From positions 777,044 to 841,043 of the forward strand of contig NZ_LMNX01000003.1 of the NCBI RefSeq assembly GCF_001423425.1: DNA of 64,000 nt, in the 5' to 3' direction. Numbering within the stretch: position 1 is the stretch's first letter; every line of letters begins with the position of its first letter. The notes under the pieces are model-generated. The model worked only from the letters and a program-made list of their open reading frames with translations, was not told the DNA's origin and ran no database searches. The DNA comes from Rhizobium sp. Leaf306 (GTDB lineage Bacteria > Pseudomonadota > Alphaproteobacteria > Rhizobiales > Rhizobiaceae). Positions 53,813 through 62,679 of the stretch are shown piece by piece. A program made the translations under genes and the position numbers.

Positions 53813-54768
53813 GCAACATCATCGGCATCACCATGGGTGACCCCTGCGGCGTCGGACCCGAGATCACGGTACGGGCGCTTGCCGAAATGAGCGACGCGGA
53901 TCGTGCCGTCACCCGCATCTACGGAAACCTGCCGACGCTGGAAGCCGCCCGCAAGGCGCTGAACGTCGAGATCGATCTTGCGGCCTATGTCGTTGACCTG
54001 CCGATCGAAGGGGCACCGCTACCCTGGGGCCAGCTTTCACCGGTCGCCGGAGATGCGGCATTCCGCTTTATCGAAAAGGCCGTGCGCGATTCCGAAGCCG
54101 GCGTGATCGGCTGCATCGTGACCGCCCCAATCAACAAGGAAGCCCTCAACCTTGCCGGCCATCATTACGACGGCCATACCGGCATGCTGCGCAGCCTGAC
54201 GAAATCGGCAGCCGCCTATATGCTGCTCGCTTCGGAAAAGCTGAAGGTCATCCACGTTTCCACCCATGTCTCGCTGCAGGAAGCGATCCGCCGCGCAACC
54301 ACCGAACGGGTGCTGGCCACCATCAAGGCCGGCAACAATCACCTGAAGCGCACGGGTTACGAGCGTCCACGCATCGCGGTTGCTGGTATCAATCCGCACT
54401 GCGGTGAAAACGGCCTGTTCGGCACCGAGGATGACGACCAGATCGCGCCGGCCGTGGCTGCCGCCCGCGCCGAAGGCATCGACGCCTACGGCCCGATCTC
54501 GGCAGACACCGTGTTCCACCGTGCCTATTCCGGCGGCTTCGACCTCGTCGTCGCGCAGTATCACGATCAGGGCCATATCCCGATCAAGCTCGTCGCTTTC
54601 GATACGGCTGTAAACGTCTCCGTCGATCTCACGATCGACCGCACCTCTGTTGACCACGGCACAGCTTTCGACATTGCCGGCAAAGGCATCGCCAACCACG
54701 GCAACATGCTGTCGGCCATTGCCTATGCCCGCAAGCTGGTAGCTGGCGGCAAGGGAGAGCAGACATGA
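53809..54768 (+). CDS. pdxA2: PdxA2-type 4-phospho-threonate/erythronate dehydrogenase
   Basis: 319 residues of the PdxA family, starting [16 protein letters not shown]. Metal-binding His residues lie in HYDGHTGML and [13 protein letters not shown]. PdxA makes a vitamin B6 precursor, but paralogues next to DUF1537 kinases (here 56686-57714) oxidise and decarboxylate 4-phospho-D-threonate or -erythronate to dihydroxyacetone phosphate. The context favours that role. It overlaps the sialidase-like gene upstream and the iron alcohol dehydrogenase downstream by four bases each. Confidence 0.85.
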   Translation: MSNIIGITMGDPCGVGPEITVRALAEMSDADRAVTRIYGNLPTLEAARKALNVEIDLAAYVVDLPIEGAPLPWGQLSPVAGDAAFRFIEKAVRDSEAGVIGCIVTAPINKEALNLAGHHYDGHTGMLRSLTKSAAAYMLLASEKLKVIHVSTHVSLQEAIRRATTERVLATIKAGNNHLKRTGYERPRIAVAGINPHCGENGLFGTEDDDQIAPAVAAARAEGIDAYGPISADTVFHRAYSGGFDLVVAQYHDQGHIPIKLVAFDTAVNVSVDLTIDRTSVDHGTAFDIAGKGIANHGNMLSAIAYARKLVAGGKGEQT

Positions 54769-55886
54769 GCAGCGCTCCATTAATCGTCTTGCATCAACCA
54801 AAACGACTTGTCATCGGCGCCGGTAGTGTCGGCGAGGTCGGCACCTGGGCTGGAGCGGTTTCCTCCACGCTGGTAATCGCAACACCGATTACAGCCGGCT
54901 TCATCGACCGGTTGAAACTGCCGGGGAAGGTTACCCTGTTCGATGCCATTCCCGGCGAGCCGGAGATCGAAACGCTTGATGCCGCGCTGGCAGCTGCCCG
55001 TGCCGCAAAGCCGGATCTCGTTATCGGCCTCGGCGGCGGTTCCGTCATGGACGTCGCCAAGCTTGTCGCGGCCCTTTGGGATAGCGAGCAGACCCTGTCC
55101 GATGTCGCCGGCCCCAACAAGGTGGCGGGGCGCAGCACGCGTCTGGCGCAGGTTGCCACCACGGCTGGAACAGGCTCCGAAGCCGGCATCCGCTCGCTGA
55201 TCACCGACACCGTAAAGGGCGCGAAGATCGCCGTCGAATCTCCGTACCTGATTGCCGATCTCGCGGTTCTCGATCCGGAACTCACCTATTCGGTGCCGCC
55301 GGCCGTCACCGCTGCAACCGGCGTCGATGCGATGGCGCATTGCGTGGAGGCATTTACCAGCAAGCGTTCGCATCCGATGATCGACGGTTTTGCGCGCATG
55401 GGCATTCACCTCGTCGGCAAATTCTTGAGCCGCGCGGTCAAGGACGGCGCAGATCGTGAGGCACGCGAAGGTCTGATGCTGGCGTCTTACTACGGCGGCA
55501 TCTGCCTCGGGCCTGTCAATACCGCGGCAGGCCATGCCATCGCCTATCCGCTCGGCACGCTGCTGCATCTGCCGCACGGGCTGGCCAATGCCATCGTGTT
55601 TCCCCACGTCCTGGCGTTCAACGCGCCAGTGGCAAAGGACAAGACTGCGGAAGTAGCACAGGCGCTGGGGCTAGGCCAAAATCTCTCGCAGGCCGACCTG
55701 TCCGCGCAGGCCTATGGCTTCTGTGCTGATCTCGGCATCGAGATGTCATTGGCAAAACATGGCGCGACCGAAGCCGATCTTCCGCGCTTTGCCGCAGATG
55801 CGCACGCTATCCGTCGCCTCATGGACAACAACCCGGCCGATATGAGCGTGGATGACGTTCTGGCGATCTATCGCGCGAGCTTCTGA
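54765..55886 (+). CDS. iron-containing alcohol dehydrogenase
   Basis: 373 residues, class III alcohol dehydrogenase family. The NAD region is [18 protein letters not shown]. Likely metal ligands are in [28 protein letters not shown] and FPHVLAFN. It would interconvert a hydroxy acid or alcohol with an aldehyde or ketone, for example a tartronate semialdehyde or 4-hydroxybutyrate-like step in acid-sugar breakdown. It is the third gene of the coupled plus-strand operon and ends just before a strong terminator. Confidence 0.9.
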   Translation: MSSAPLIVLHQPKRLVIGAGSVGEVGTWAGAVSSTLVIATPITAGFIDRLKLPGKVTLFDAIPGEPEIETLDAALAAARAAKPDLVIGLGGGSVMDVAKLVAALWDSEQTLSDVAGPNKVAGRSTRLAQVATTAGTGSEAGIRSLITDTVKGAKIAVESPYLIADLAVLDPELTYSVPPAVTAATGVDAMAHCVEAFTSKRSHPMIDGFARMGIHLVGKFLSRAVKDGADREAREGLMLASYYGGICLGPVNTAAGHAIAYPLGTLLHLPHGLANAIVFPHVLAFNAPVAKDKTAEVAQALGLGQNLSQADLSAQAYGFCADLGIEMSLAKHGATEADLPRFAADAHAIRRLMDNNPADMSVDDVLAIYRASF

Positions 55887-55903
55887 GATCCTCGCTCCAG
55901 TGA

Positions 55904-55932
55904 AAAAGGCGGTGCCGCCAGCACCGCCTTTT
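55904..55932 (+). terminator. strong intrinsic terminator
   Basis: AAAAGGCGGTGC pairs with GCACCGCCTTTT (12 bp, five-base loop) starting 18 nt after the dehydrogenase stop. With A and T runs on both sides it can work in both directions, also ending the convergent FadR-type transcript. Confidence 0.9.
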
Positions 55933-55978
55933 GCGTACCATACCGAAGTCAAATCGCTCGCGATCCTCAAGATCGAGC

Positions 55979-56683
55979 CTACAGATGCGACGACTGAAAG
56001 AGCCTCTCCCGCGATCCCTTCAGATGCTCGAACATCAGACGGCGCGCATCATCCTCGTTGCTGTTGGCGATCGCTGTTGCAATGGCCTCATGTTCGCCAA
56101 ACACGCGCGACAGGCCGGACGCTTCGCGCTTGATCGAGGCGCCGTGGAATTTCATACCGACGGCAATATGATCCTTCAGGGCTTCCATGGCCGTGGTGAA
56201 ATAATTGTTCTGCGCGGCACGGGCGATGGCGAGGTGGAACTGAAAGTCGGCATCCTCGCGGTGTGACTGACGGTTCGTGGCATCGCGCAGCAGTTCGAGC
56301 GCCTGGCGGATGGCTTTCAGACTGTCGGCATCATGACGGGCGGCAGCGGCCGCAGCTGCGGCAGGCTCCATCGTCAGGCGGAATTCGTAACAGTTGAGAA
56401 GATCGGCAACGTTTTCCAGCTGGCCGAAACCTAGCGGATTCCGCAAGCCTACCGAGCGGACGAAACTGCCGGCACCGCGCCTTGAATAGATCAGGCTCTG
56501 GTCGCGCAGCCGTTTCAGTGCTTCGCGGATGACGGGTCGGGACACCTCGAATTCGGCGGCCAGATCGTGTTCCGTCGGCAGGCGCTCGTCGGGCTTGTAC
56601 GCACCGGACTTGATTGCGCGCAACATCCGCTCGAACACGATATCCGCAAGGCCCTTGCGGGCGGTTCCCGTTTCCAGTCCCAT
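55979..56683 (-). CDS. GntR-family regulator, FadR (FCD) subfamily
   Basis: 234 residues from the ATG at 56683 (MGLETGTARKGLADIVFERM), two bases after the kinase stop; the frame is open to 56809 inside the kinase gene without homology. HTH region: YKPDERLPTEHDLAAEFEVS then RPVIREALKRLRDQSL. FCD domain with metal ligands in DFQFHLAIARAAQNN and HEAIATAI. It is translationally linked to the acid-sugar kinase, so it probably controls the whole cluster from 46279 to 57714 in response to a sugar acid. Confidence 0.93.
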   Translation of the reverse strand: MGLETGTARKGLADIVFERMLRAIKSGAYKPDERLPTEHDLAAEFEVSRPVIREALKRLRDQSLIYSRRGAGSFVRSVGLRNPLGFGQLENVADLLNCYEFRLTMEPAAAAAAAARHDADSLKAIRQALELLRDATNRQSHREDADFQFHLAIARAAQNNYFTTAMEALKDHIAVGMKFHGASIKREASGLSRVFGEHEAIATAIANSNEDDARRLMFEHLKGSRERLFQSSHL

Positions 56684-56685
56684 CG

Positions 56686-57714
56686 TCAACCTGCCTTTCG
56701 CAGGACCATGTCTGCAATTTGCTTCAACGTATGGGGATGACCGAAGCCACCCGATTTTGCAATAATGCAGCGCCCTTGTGCCGACGCAAGACCAAGACCC
56801 GGCAGGCATTCGCCATGCAGACGCAGCCTCGACAGGCCCAGCCGACGCAGCACCGCCTCGGCCGTCGCTCCACCGGAGAGAAGCAGCGTTCCGTCGTAAC
56901 CGGCAAGGTTCTCGTGCACGCCGTCAGCCAGAGCTTCCGCCACAAGCTGCGCATCGAGCTCTTCCTCACCCGGCGTCGCGTGCACCAGCGTCAGATCAGG
57001 TCTTGTCCCACTTTCCGCGTCCAGCCGGCCGTTCGGCGCAGGCAGATACGTCAGGCTGTGGCCGTTGCGCAGGGCGTCGATCTGCGCAAGCGTGATCGGA
57101 TCGCGCGATCCGATGACAAATGTGATCGGACCGGACGGGATGGTCGCTGCCTGCGCATCGACCTTGTTCGTCATGCGACGGGCGAGCGCTTCTGCAAGAC
57201 CGCGAGCGCCGATCAGCAGATCGGTCCCGTTGTTCTCAGCGACGTCGAGCGCAACGTCCATGTCGGCGGCTGAGCTAGCGTCAGGGATATGGGCACGAGC
57301 TGTGTGCGCACCGAGCCTGTCGGCGATCACGATCGGAGCGTCGATACCAAAGCCCGTGACACATCCGTTCGCAACCACCCGACCGAACTCTGGTATCCCA
57401 GGCGCAACGAGGGCACGTGTGAAAGGGATGGCGTCCAGTTCGGCAACGATATTTCCCTTGAGGCGGGAATCGACCTTCTTGAACAGCCGCGTTCCCGGCG
57501 GCAGCAAGGTGATTGTCGCAGCCGTGGCGGCACGTGCTTCGCCGGCACTTGTTTCGCGGGTGTTGAGGTTGATGGACAGAACGTCGGGGCGATCGGCGAC
57601 GATCCCCGTAATTGCATCAAGGTTGAGCGCCACGTCGGTGCGAATACCTCGCCCGGCAAAAGGCGCCGCCGAGTCGAGCGCACCGGTCAGGTCGTCCGCA
57701 AGAATGACTAACAT
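56686..57714 (-). CDS. DUF1537 four-carbon acid sugar kinase
   Basis: 342 residues. The N-terminal signature VILADDLTGALDSAAPFA is characteristic of DUF1537 kinases (OtnK, DtnK, LtnK); KKVDSRLKGNIVAELDA is the second conserved block, and the C-terminal nucleotide domain has LLLSGGATAEAVLRRLG and AKSGGFGHP. Substrates are D-threonate, L-threonate, D-erythronate or 3-oxo-tetronate. With PdxA2 in the same cluster, D-threonate or D-erythronate is most likely. It is shorter than the usual 400-plus residues. GGAGG precedes the ATG. Confidence 0.92.
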   Translation of the reverse strand: MLVILADDLTGALDSAAPFAGRGIRTDVALNLDAITGIVADRPDVLSINLNTRETSAGEARAATAATITLLPPGTRLFKKVDSRLKGNIVAELDAIPFTRALVAPGIPEFGRVVANGCVTGFGIDAPIVIADRLGAHTARAHIPDASSAADMDVALDVAENNGTDLLIGARGLAEALARRMTNKVDAQAATIPSGPITFVIGSRDPITLAQIDALRNGHSLTYLPAPNGRLDAESGTRPDLTLVHATPGEEELDAQLVAEALADGVHENLAGYDGTLLLSGGATAEAVLRRLGLSRLRLHGECLPGLGLASAQGRCIIAKSGGFGHPHTLKQIADMVLRKAG

Positions 57715-58320
57715 ACGCCTCCACCTACTTATGTTGTAAGCTTTATACCACGGAAAAGTGCTTATAAGTCAACATGGGTATGGAGTGAAATGACAAATGT
57801 ATGGTCACCGTCAACCACGACGTGACTGGGCCAGCTGACGCGCTGCTCGACTTTTTCGTCGACATTGCGAATCTTGGCGAGCGTCTTCGTCCGGAGCATT
57901 CCTACAGCCTCAGCTTGCTATCTGTCGCACAAATTGCCAGATCGAGGCAGGCTTGGATCGCGTCCATTTGAGACACGGTCGATCGGTTTAGGAGCCGTCA
58001 GCCGTCACGCGGCTGCTTTACATAACACTGATGCTCCTGCCTGACTGCCCGCCTCAGCAGGACACCGAGAGAGCATGGTGCGCGATCCGCCACCCGACAA
58101 GGCAAGCGCAAACCGCTGCGATCCGCACTAAAGGCCTATGCTTCGCATCTTTGACGGAGTTCAGTCACTCTTTTTATATGGCATTGATAAATACAATATT
58201 CTTGAACCTTATGAATAACTTATGACTGCTTTTGAACGATTTTAATCTTAGACTCTAGTTGACTCGATAGAATACTAATCTAAACTTTTGTTGCTGATCG
58301 TTCTCTGTGGAGGAGTTTCG
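57715..58320. other. 606-nt AT-rich gap before the MBL gene
   Basis: The first 65 nt are the kinase promoter and hold ATGTTG (57731-57736) facing CAACAT (57770-57775), with TAAGC/GCTTA inside and the 8-bp palindrome CTTATAAG (57761-57768); this could be a FadR-type operator. Next comes a 56-codon ORF (57801-57971). From about 58150 the sequence is strikingly AT-rich, unlike the rest of the window, and probably holds the promoter of the MBL-DUF2278 pair. A 64-codon ORF at 58031-58225 has no ribosome site or recognisable content. Confidence 0.5.
57801..57971 (+). CDS. possible 56-residue protein, unrecognised
   Basis: ATG at 57801 (MVTVNHDVTGPADALLDFF) to TGA at 57969, ending VAQIARSRQAWIASI. 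The composition is that of a normal soluble protein rather than a random frame, but no family is recognised and no strong ribosome site precedes it. It could be the start or a fragment of a lost gene. Confidence 0.22.
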   Translation: MVTVNHDVTGPADALLDFFVDIANLGERLRPEHSYSLSLLSVAQIARSRQAWIASI

Positions 58321-59787
58321 ATGCAATATCTTGATGACGACATCGTAAATCTTCGGCGACCCGACGGTTCGGAAGCCCAGTACTACTGGGGTGATGGCTG
58401 CAATGTCCTGTCTGAGCCAGAGGGCAAAAAAGAGGTTGAGATCGTCGGTCTCCGGGGAGTTGTAGACCGAGGATTTATCGATGGGCGGGCTCGACTTCGG
58501 TCGGATGCATTGCTCCGTCTGTCGATGGTCGACGTCCAGCAAGGCGATGGCCTGATCATCGAAACGCCGAGCGGTAAAGTGATCTTCATCGACGGCGGCG
58601 ACAACCAGCTCTTTGCTCGGCATGCCAATGCGCGATTTCCGAAAACAAGCGATGACGATCCACTGATTGTCGATCTCATTCTCATCACGCACGGTGACGC
58701 CGACCATTTTGATGGCCTTACCGAACTGCGAAAGTCGGAAACCGATACGAGACCTCAAAAGCGGATATTTGTCGCCCCGAAGCGGATTTTTCACAATGGC
58801 ATCGTGAAACGCCCGCTGAAGAAGCTTACCGGCGAACGCCGAAAAGAAACCGAGATGTTCGGCAGGACCGTAGAGGCAGATGGAAGGATATTCATTGTCG
58901 ACCTCGTGGACGATCAAGCTACCGTCCCGGAAGTTGACAGAAACGGGAAGTTCAACACTTGGGTCGAGACCCTCGAAGCGTGGGGACCACGCGTCGAACG
59001 CGCAACCGGGAAGCCGATTGAGAAGCGGCGTCTTGATCACACAAGCGTAGGTGCCTTCGACTTTCTCGCCGCCGACAATATCTCGGTGGAGCTTCTTGGC
59101 CCCATTACCGATATTATCGACAAGAATGTCGGCTTGCGGTTTTTGGGTGAACCACCGGACGATGCAAATCTCATGTTAGGGACTGTCGCCGCCAAGGTTG
59201 GCTCTCCCTCCGCGTCTCATACGATCAACGGACATTCGATCAACTTCCGTCTCCGCTACGGCAACGTTCGGTTTCTTTTTACCGGCGACATGAACCAGGA
59301 GGCCGGGCAACGGTTGCGAGAGGCGCTACCCGGTGCAGCCGTCCGCGCGGAAATCCTGAAGGCGCCTCACCATGGGTCCGCCGACTTCGACATGGAGTTT
59401 CTCAAGGAGGTCTCTCCGGTCGTGTCGTTGATTTCGTCAGGAGACGAGAGCGAAGCTAAGGAATACATTCACCCACGCGCCACTCTTATAGCAGCTCTTG
59501 GAAAAGCCGGGCGAACAACACCTTCCATCATATTCTGCACTGAGCTCGCGGCTTTTTTCAAGGTCCTTGGCTCTGTGAATGACCCCAAGGATGCCGCGAG
59601 GAAGGTGTTCGCTTTTGAGCGAACCAATTTCGGTATCTCTCACGTTAGGACAGATGGTGAGCGGGTGCTCGCTTTCACTCACTCAGGCAAGAAACTTATG
59701 AACGAGGCGTATCGATTTACGGTCTCGGCCACAGGCGAGATTTCGTTCGCAGCAAAAGCCGTGAGGCGGGCGGCGCCAAAGCTTTAG
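58321..59787 (+). CDS. ComEC-like metallo-beta-lactamase-fold hydrolase (stand-alone)
   Basis: 488 residues from the ATG at 58321, with GGAGGAG six bases upstream. The fold starts with MVDVQQGDGLIIETP and VIFIDGGD, the pattern of the ComEC/Rec2 hydrolase domain. The metal motif is ILITHGDADHFDGL (His124, Asp126, Asp128, His129; Gly stands where the second His is usual). The later ComEC-like block is LKAPHHGSADFD, then SLISSGDE and YIHPRATLI. No membrane or competence region is present. ComEC-type domains degrade DNA strands, so nuclease activity is plausible but unproven. It lies 171 nt before the DUF2278 gene on the same strand. Confidence 0.82.
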   Translation: MQYLDDDIVNLRRPDGSEAQYYWGDGCNVLSEPEGKKEVEIVGLRGVVDRGFIDGRARLRSDALLRLSMVDVQQGDGLIIETPSGKVIFIDGGDNQLFARHANARFPKTSDDDPLIVDLILITHGDADHFDGLTELRKSETDTRPQKRIFVAPKRIFHNGIVKRPLKKLTGERRKETEMFGRTVEADGRIFIVDLVDDQATVPEVDRNGKFNTWVETLEAWGPRVERATGKPIEKRRLDHTSVGAFDFLAADNISVELLGPITDIIDKNVGLRFLGEPPDDANLMLGTVAAKVGSPSASHTINGHSINFRLRYGNVRFLFTGDMNQEAGQRLREALPGAAVRAEILKAPHHGSADFDMEFLKEVSPVVSLISSGDESEAKEYIHPRATLIAALGKAGRTTPSIIFCTELAAFFKVLGSVNDPKDAARKVFAFERTNFGISHVRTDGERVLAFTHSGKKLMNEAYRFTVSATGEISFAAKAVRRAAPKL

Positions 59788-59958
59788 GCTAAACTGCCGC
59801 AGCCACGCGGCGCGTTGGCTTGCCCTGTCATTTTGACTGATCCACTCGCAATCGGAGGACGTCAGACTTTACAGAAACTGTCGTTCTCAAGCCGATCAAC
59901 CAACCTGCAATTGTCACGACACTGCTATTCGATGAATTCTAACTGTGGGAGCCCTGAC

Positions 59959-61008
59959 ATGCCGCTGAAAAACTACGCCGTCCTGAAGGGACGTCCGACG
60001 AACAACCGCCTCGCAACAGGCGCAAATCCCCACTATCAGGTTTTGGTATCCGAAAACGGAACCATGCATCGCATTGCGATCAATGTCAGATCACAGGACG
60101 GGAGCGAAGTACAGTTCTTGGTCCGCTCGGCCTTTGAGCATCCGATCACGGAAGAGATTGCGGCGTTGTCCGAGGGGCTTCACCGCGCAGCAAGCGTTCC
60201 AGATGGCATCGCTCTCGACTTCATTCGGAGCAATCTCATGCAGCCTTGGGAGCTAAAGCCCTTGCCGCTTTCAGCCACAGGGCCAGACAACGACCTGAAC
60301 GAAAAGATCGACGCTTATGTACAGCGCGCCATGTCCGATGAAGATTCGTGGATCTATGCATTTGGCGAAATCTGGGGTCCAGAACCCGACAAAGCGGACA
60401 AGTATTTCGGTTTTAAGCCAGGTCGCGGCATTCATGATATCCATATGAACCAGGGTAACCCGCCCGGTAAATTCGCGGGCGACAACGGCAAATTCCAAGA
60501 TGGTGCGCTGATTTTCGAATTCCCGAACGAAAACCAGTGGGTGGCGATCTTCCTCAAGTTTCAGACGCAAGCTTGGCATTCCGACGACGATAGCGCCGAT
60601 CCGATCGTCCCGGCCAATCCAGATCACGATGGTGAGCCACATACACCGGTCGATCGCGACCGAATTCCGCCGTTTGACGTTCCTGATGGACTGGTGCGAA
60701 TCATCGCAGCACTTGTCAACGACGTGCGCACCCCCGAACGCGAGACCGTCACCCTACTGAATACGGCCGACGTTGCCGTTCAGCTCGATGGATGGATGAT
60801 CAAGGATAAGCAGAAGAATACGATGACGCTTTCCGGCACGATCGCTGCTGGCGCGACCATGAGCATCGAGATCAAGCCCCCAACCGCTTTGTCTAACAAG
60901 GGAGGGATCATAACTCTGTTGAACGTCGATGGCGTCAAGGTGCATGGTGTTTCCTACACCAAGGGTCAGGCGCGCCAACCTGGGCGAACCATTCCATTTC
61001 AGCCGTGA
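59959..61008 (+). CDS. DUF2278 protein with C-terminal lamin-tail domain
   Basis: 349 residues from the ATG at 59959, with GGGAG eight bases upstream; the frame is open from 59815. Residues 1-220 match the DUF2278 (YukJ-like) pattern: MPLKNYAVLKGRPTN, NPHYQVLV, GIHDIHMNQGNPPGKFAGDN and FQDGALIFEFPNENQWVAIF. After an acidic linker, residues 240-349 look like a lamin-tail domain (VRIIAALVNDVRTPERETVT, VQLDGWMIKDKQKNTMTLSG). Function is unknown; lamin-tail domains in bacteria often accompany nucleases and phosphodiesterases. It is paired with the MBL-fold gene upstream. Confidence 0.82.
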   Translation: MPLKNYAVLKGRPTNNRLATGANPHYQVLVSENGTMHRIAINVRSQDGSEVQFLVRSAFEHPITEEIAALSEGLHRAASVPDGIALDFIRSNLMQPWELKPLPLSATGPDNDLNEKIDAYVQRAMSDEDSWIYAFGEIWGPEPDKADKYFGFKPGRGIHDIHMNQGNPPGKFAGDNGKFQDGALIFEFPNENQWVAIFLKFQTQAWHSDDDSADPIVPANPDHDGEPHTPVDRDRIPPFDVPDGLVRIIAALVNDVRTPERETVTLLNTADVAVQLDGWMIKDKQKNTMTLSGTIAAGATMSIEIKPPTALSNKGGIITLLNVDGVKVHGVSYTKGQARQPGRTIPFQP

Positions 61009-61180
61009 CCAAACTTTACCACAGAGAAGCACTATCGCGACATCCGCTTCCGAGCCTTCAAGTTGAACGGACGAGAACCATCGACCTGCCGTCAGAACAT
61101 CCGTCCCTTTATGGTCTTGCTATCGCGTGTACGATGCCCGCGACCGTCCAAGGTGCGTAAGGACCGCACCGCCAACATCC

Positions 61181-61435
61181 TTAGCCGCCAGTCGATGGAG
61201 GCTCTTCATGCTCAACTAGCGTGAATTTCTCCTTGCCGGTCCAGATCAGCACGTCCGTGTAATAGGTCATCAGCCATGCCAGCATCGCTTCACTGACTGC
61301 AATTAAGATCGGGTTTCCGGTGATCTGCGCGATGCGCGTGTGAAACTGCATATCTGCTGCGATAAACTCCTCGGCTTTTCCCATGGATCGGCGTTGGTGT
61401 TCGATGATGTCAGAGTTCAGCGCTTTTGAATGTGA
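61181..61435 (-). pseudogene. fragment of a GntR/FCD regulator
   Basis: The minus-strand frame gives part of an FCD domain: SDIIEHQRRSMGKAEEF, then ADMQFHTRIAQITGNPILI and AVSEAMLAWLMTYYTDVLIW, ending in HEEPPSTGG. The DNA-binding part and the last FCD helix are missing. Sequence from 61436 to 61700 and from 61009 to 61180 holds no gene I can recognise, so this is a decayed boundary region. No transposase or inverted repeat was seen to explain it. Confidence 0.65.
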
Positions 61436-61709
61436 GGAAGCTGGCGATGGTGGAAGAGCAACGCTCGCTCCGTTTGCGACGGGACGGCTTATGTTGACGA
61501 GCCGTCCTGCCGCCCCGACTTGACCTTACCCCAAGATGGAGGGCTCCAAGGCGGTGGAGCACTCGACCACGAACATACTTTCCGCGTTGGAGGGACCGCA
61601 CTTCAACGGTCACCTCGGCACCGTCCATCGGCGAGCGCTGTTCAATAATACTCAACTCGCCCAAAAACTAAGCGCACAGCAAATTGCTCAAAAATAGCCT
61701 TGACGAAAT

Positions 61710-61717
61710 GTCATGAC
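61710..61717. promoter_or_regulatory. GTCATGAC palindrome, candidate autoregulatory operator
   Basis: The 8-bp palindrome GTCATGAC in AAAT-GTCATGAC-GTTAT lies 17 nt before the ATG at 61734 of the GntR/UTRA gene. Position suits autoregulation. The alternative start at 61713 would lie inside it, one reason to prefer 61734. Confidence 0.35.
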
Positions 61718-61733
61718 GTTATACTCTATCACC

Positions 61734-62483
61734 ATGAGCTGGAATGATACCGATCTTGAAGAAAGCCCGATACCACGCTGGTCGCAGATTGCGGACCGGT
61801 TGCGGACGGACATCGAGAGCGGCAGTTTCAAGCCTGGCGATGTTCTGCCGGGGGAAGCGGAGATCAACAAGCGCTTCGGTGTCAGCCGGAGTACCTCACG
61901 GGCAGCTCTGGACTATCTGGAAACCGAAGGTCTCATCAAGCGACGCTCCGGCGTCGGGTCGATCGTCATCGAACCGCGTGTCGAGCGTCCGTTGAACCAG
62001 ATCTCCTCGTTTTCGGAAGACATGCGTCGGCGCGGTCTGACACCCGGCTATCGAACACGATCCGTCAAGGTCGTGTCCGCCAGTGCGGCAATCGCTTTGG
62101 AGCTACAACTCCAGCCCGGCGACGACGTGGTGGAGATCGACAGGACAATGCTGGCGGACGGCATGCCGCTTGCAACCTCGATCACATATCTGCGCCCGCA
62201 ACTGTTCAAGAAGTCGGGTATTCCGACGATCGAGGAACTGGATAGCGGCTCGCTTTACGAAAGACTGCGGCGCGACGACATCGTTTTCGCCGGTGGCGAC
62301 GAACGCATCGAAGCCGCAATGGCCGACACCATGACGGCCCGCATCCTCAACGTCCGGCAGCCGGCGGTCGTGCTGATCTGCCACCGAACCTCCTGGATGC
62401 CCGACAGGCAGCCAGTGGAATACGTCGTTCTGCACTATCTCGCAGAACGCTACAGCTTCCACGTGAAGCTCATCAAAGCCTGA
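61734..62483 (+). CDS. GntR-family regulator, HutC (UTRA) subfamily
   Basis: 249 residues from the ATG at 61734; a start at 61713 would add seven. HTH region: PRWSQIADRLRTDIESGSFK, then FGVSRSTSRAALDYLETEGL. The UTRA ligand domain (about residues 90-245) is of chorismate-lyase fold, with FSEDMRRRGLTPGYRT and DGMPLATSITYLRPQL. It lies 196 nt upstream of a Dpp-type binding-protein gene on the same strand and most likely regulates that importer. Confidence 0.92.
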   Translation: MSWNDTDLEESPIPRWSQIADRLRTDIESGSFKPGDVLPGEAEINKRFGVSRSTSRAALDYLETEGLIKRRSGVGSIVIEPRVERPLNQISSFSEDMRRRGLTPGYRTRSVKVVSASAAIALELQLQPGDDVVEIDRTMLADGMPLATSITYLRPQLFKKSGIPTIEELDSGSLYERLRRDDIVFAGGDERIEAAMADTMTARILNVRQPAVVLICHRTSWMPDRQPVEYVVLHYLAERYSFHVKLIKA

Positions 62484-62510
62484 CAGCTCGAAAGGCTGAT
62501 CGCAACACAG

Positions 62511-62535
62511 GAGCCCGCGGCTTGGTCGGGGGCTC
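62511..62535 (+). terminator. weak hairpin after the GntR/UTRA gene
   Basis: GAGCCC pairs with GGGCTC around a 13-nt loop. The stem is only six base pairs and no T run follows, so it may be a pause or an attenuator between the regulator and the binding-protein gene. Confidence 0.3.
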
Positions 62536-62679
62536 TGCCGGCTATCCGTGCCGTTTCGGCAGCCGTCGATACTCACAACATTCGTATCCATCTGTCCCGA
62601 CGGGCTTCCCGGCGCAGGACAGGTGCGTCCCGAAGAATACTGAACACAGAACAACAATAATAATCGCCAGAGAAGGAAC

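Noticed and set aside
61410..61664. 84-codon minus-strand frame as a transposase remnant
   Set aside because: The Arg-rich translation matches no transposase family I can name and no terminal repeats flank it.
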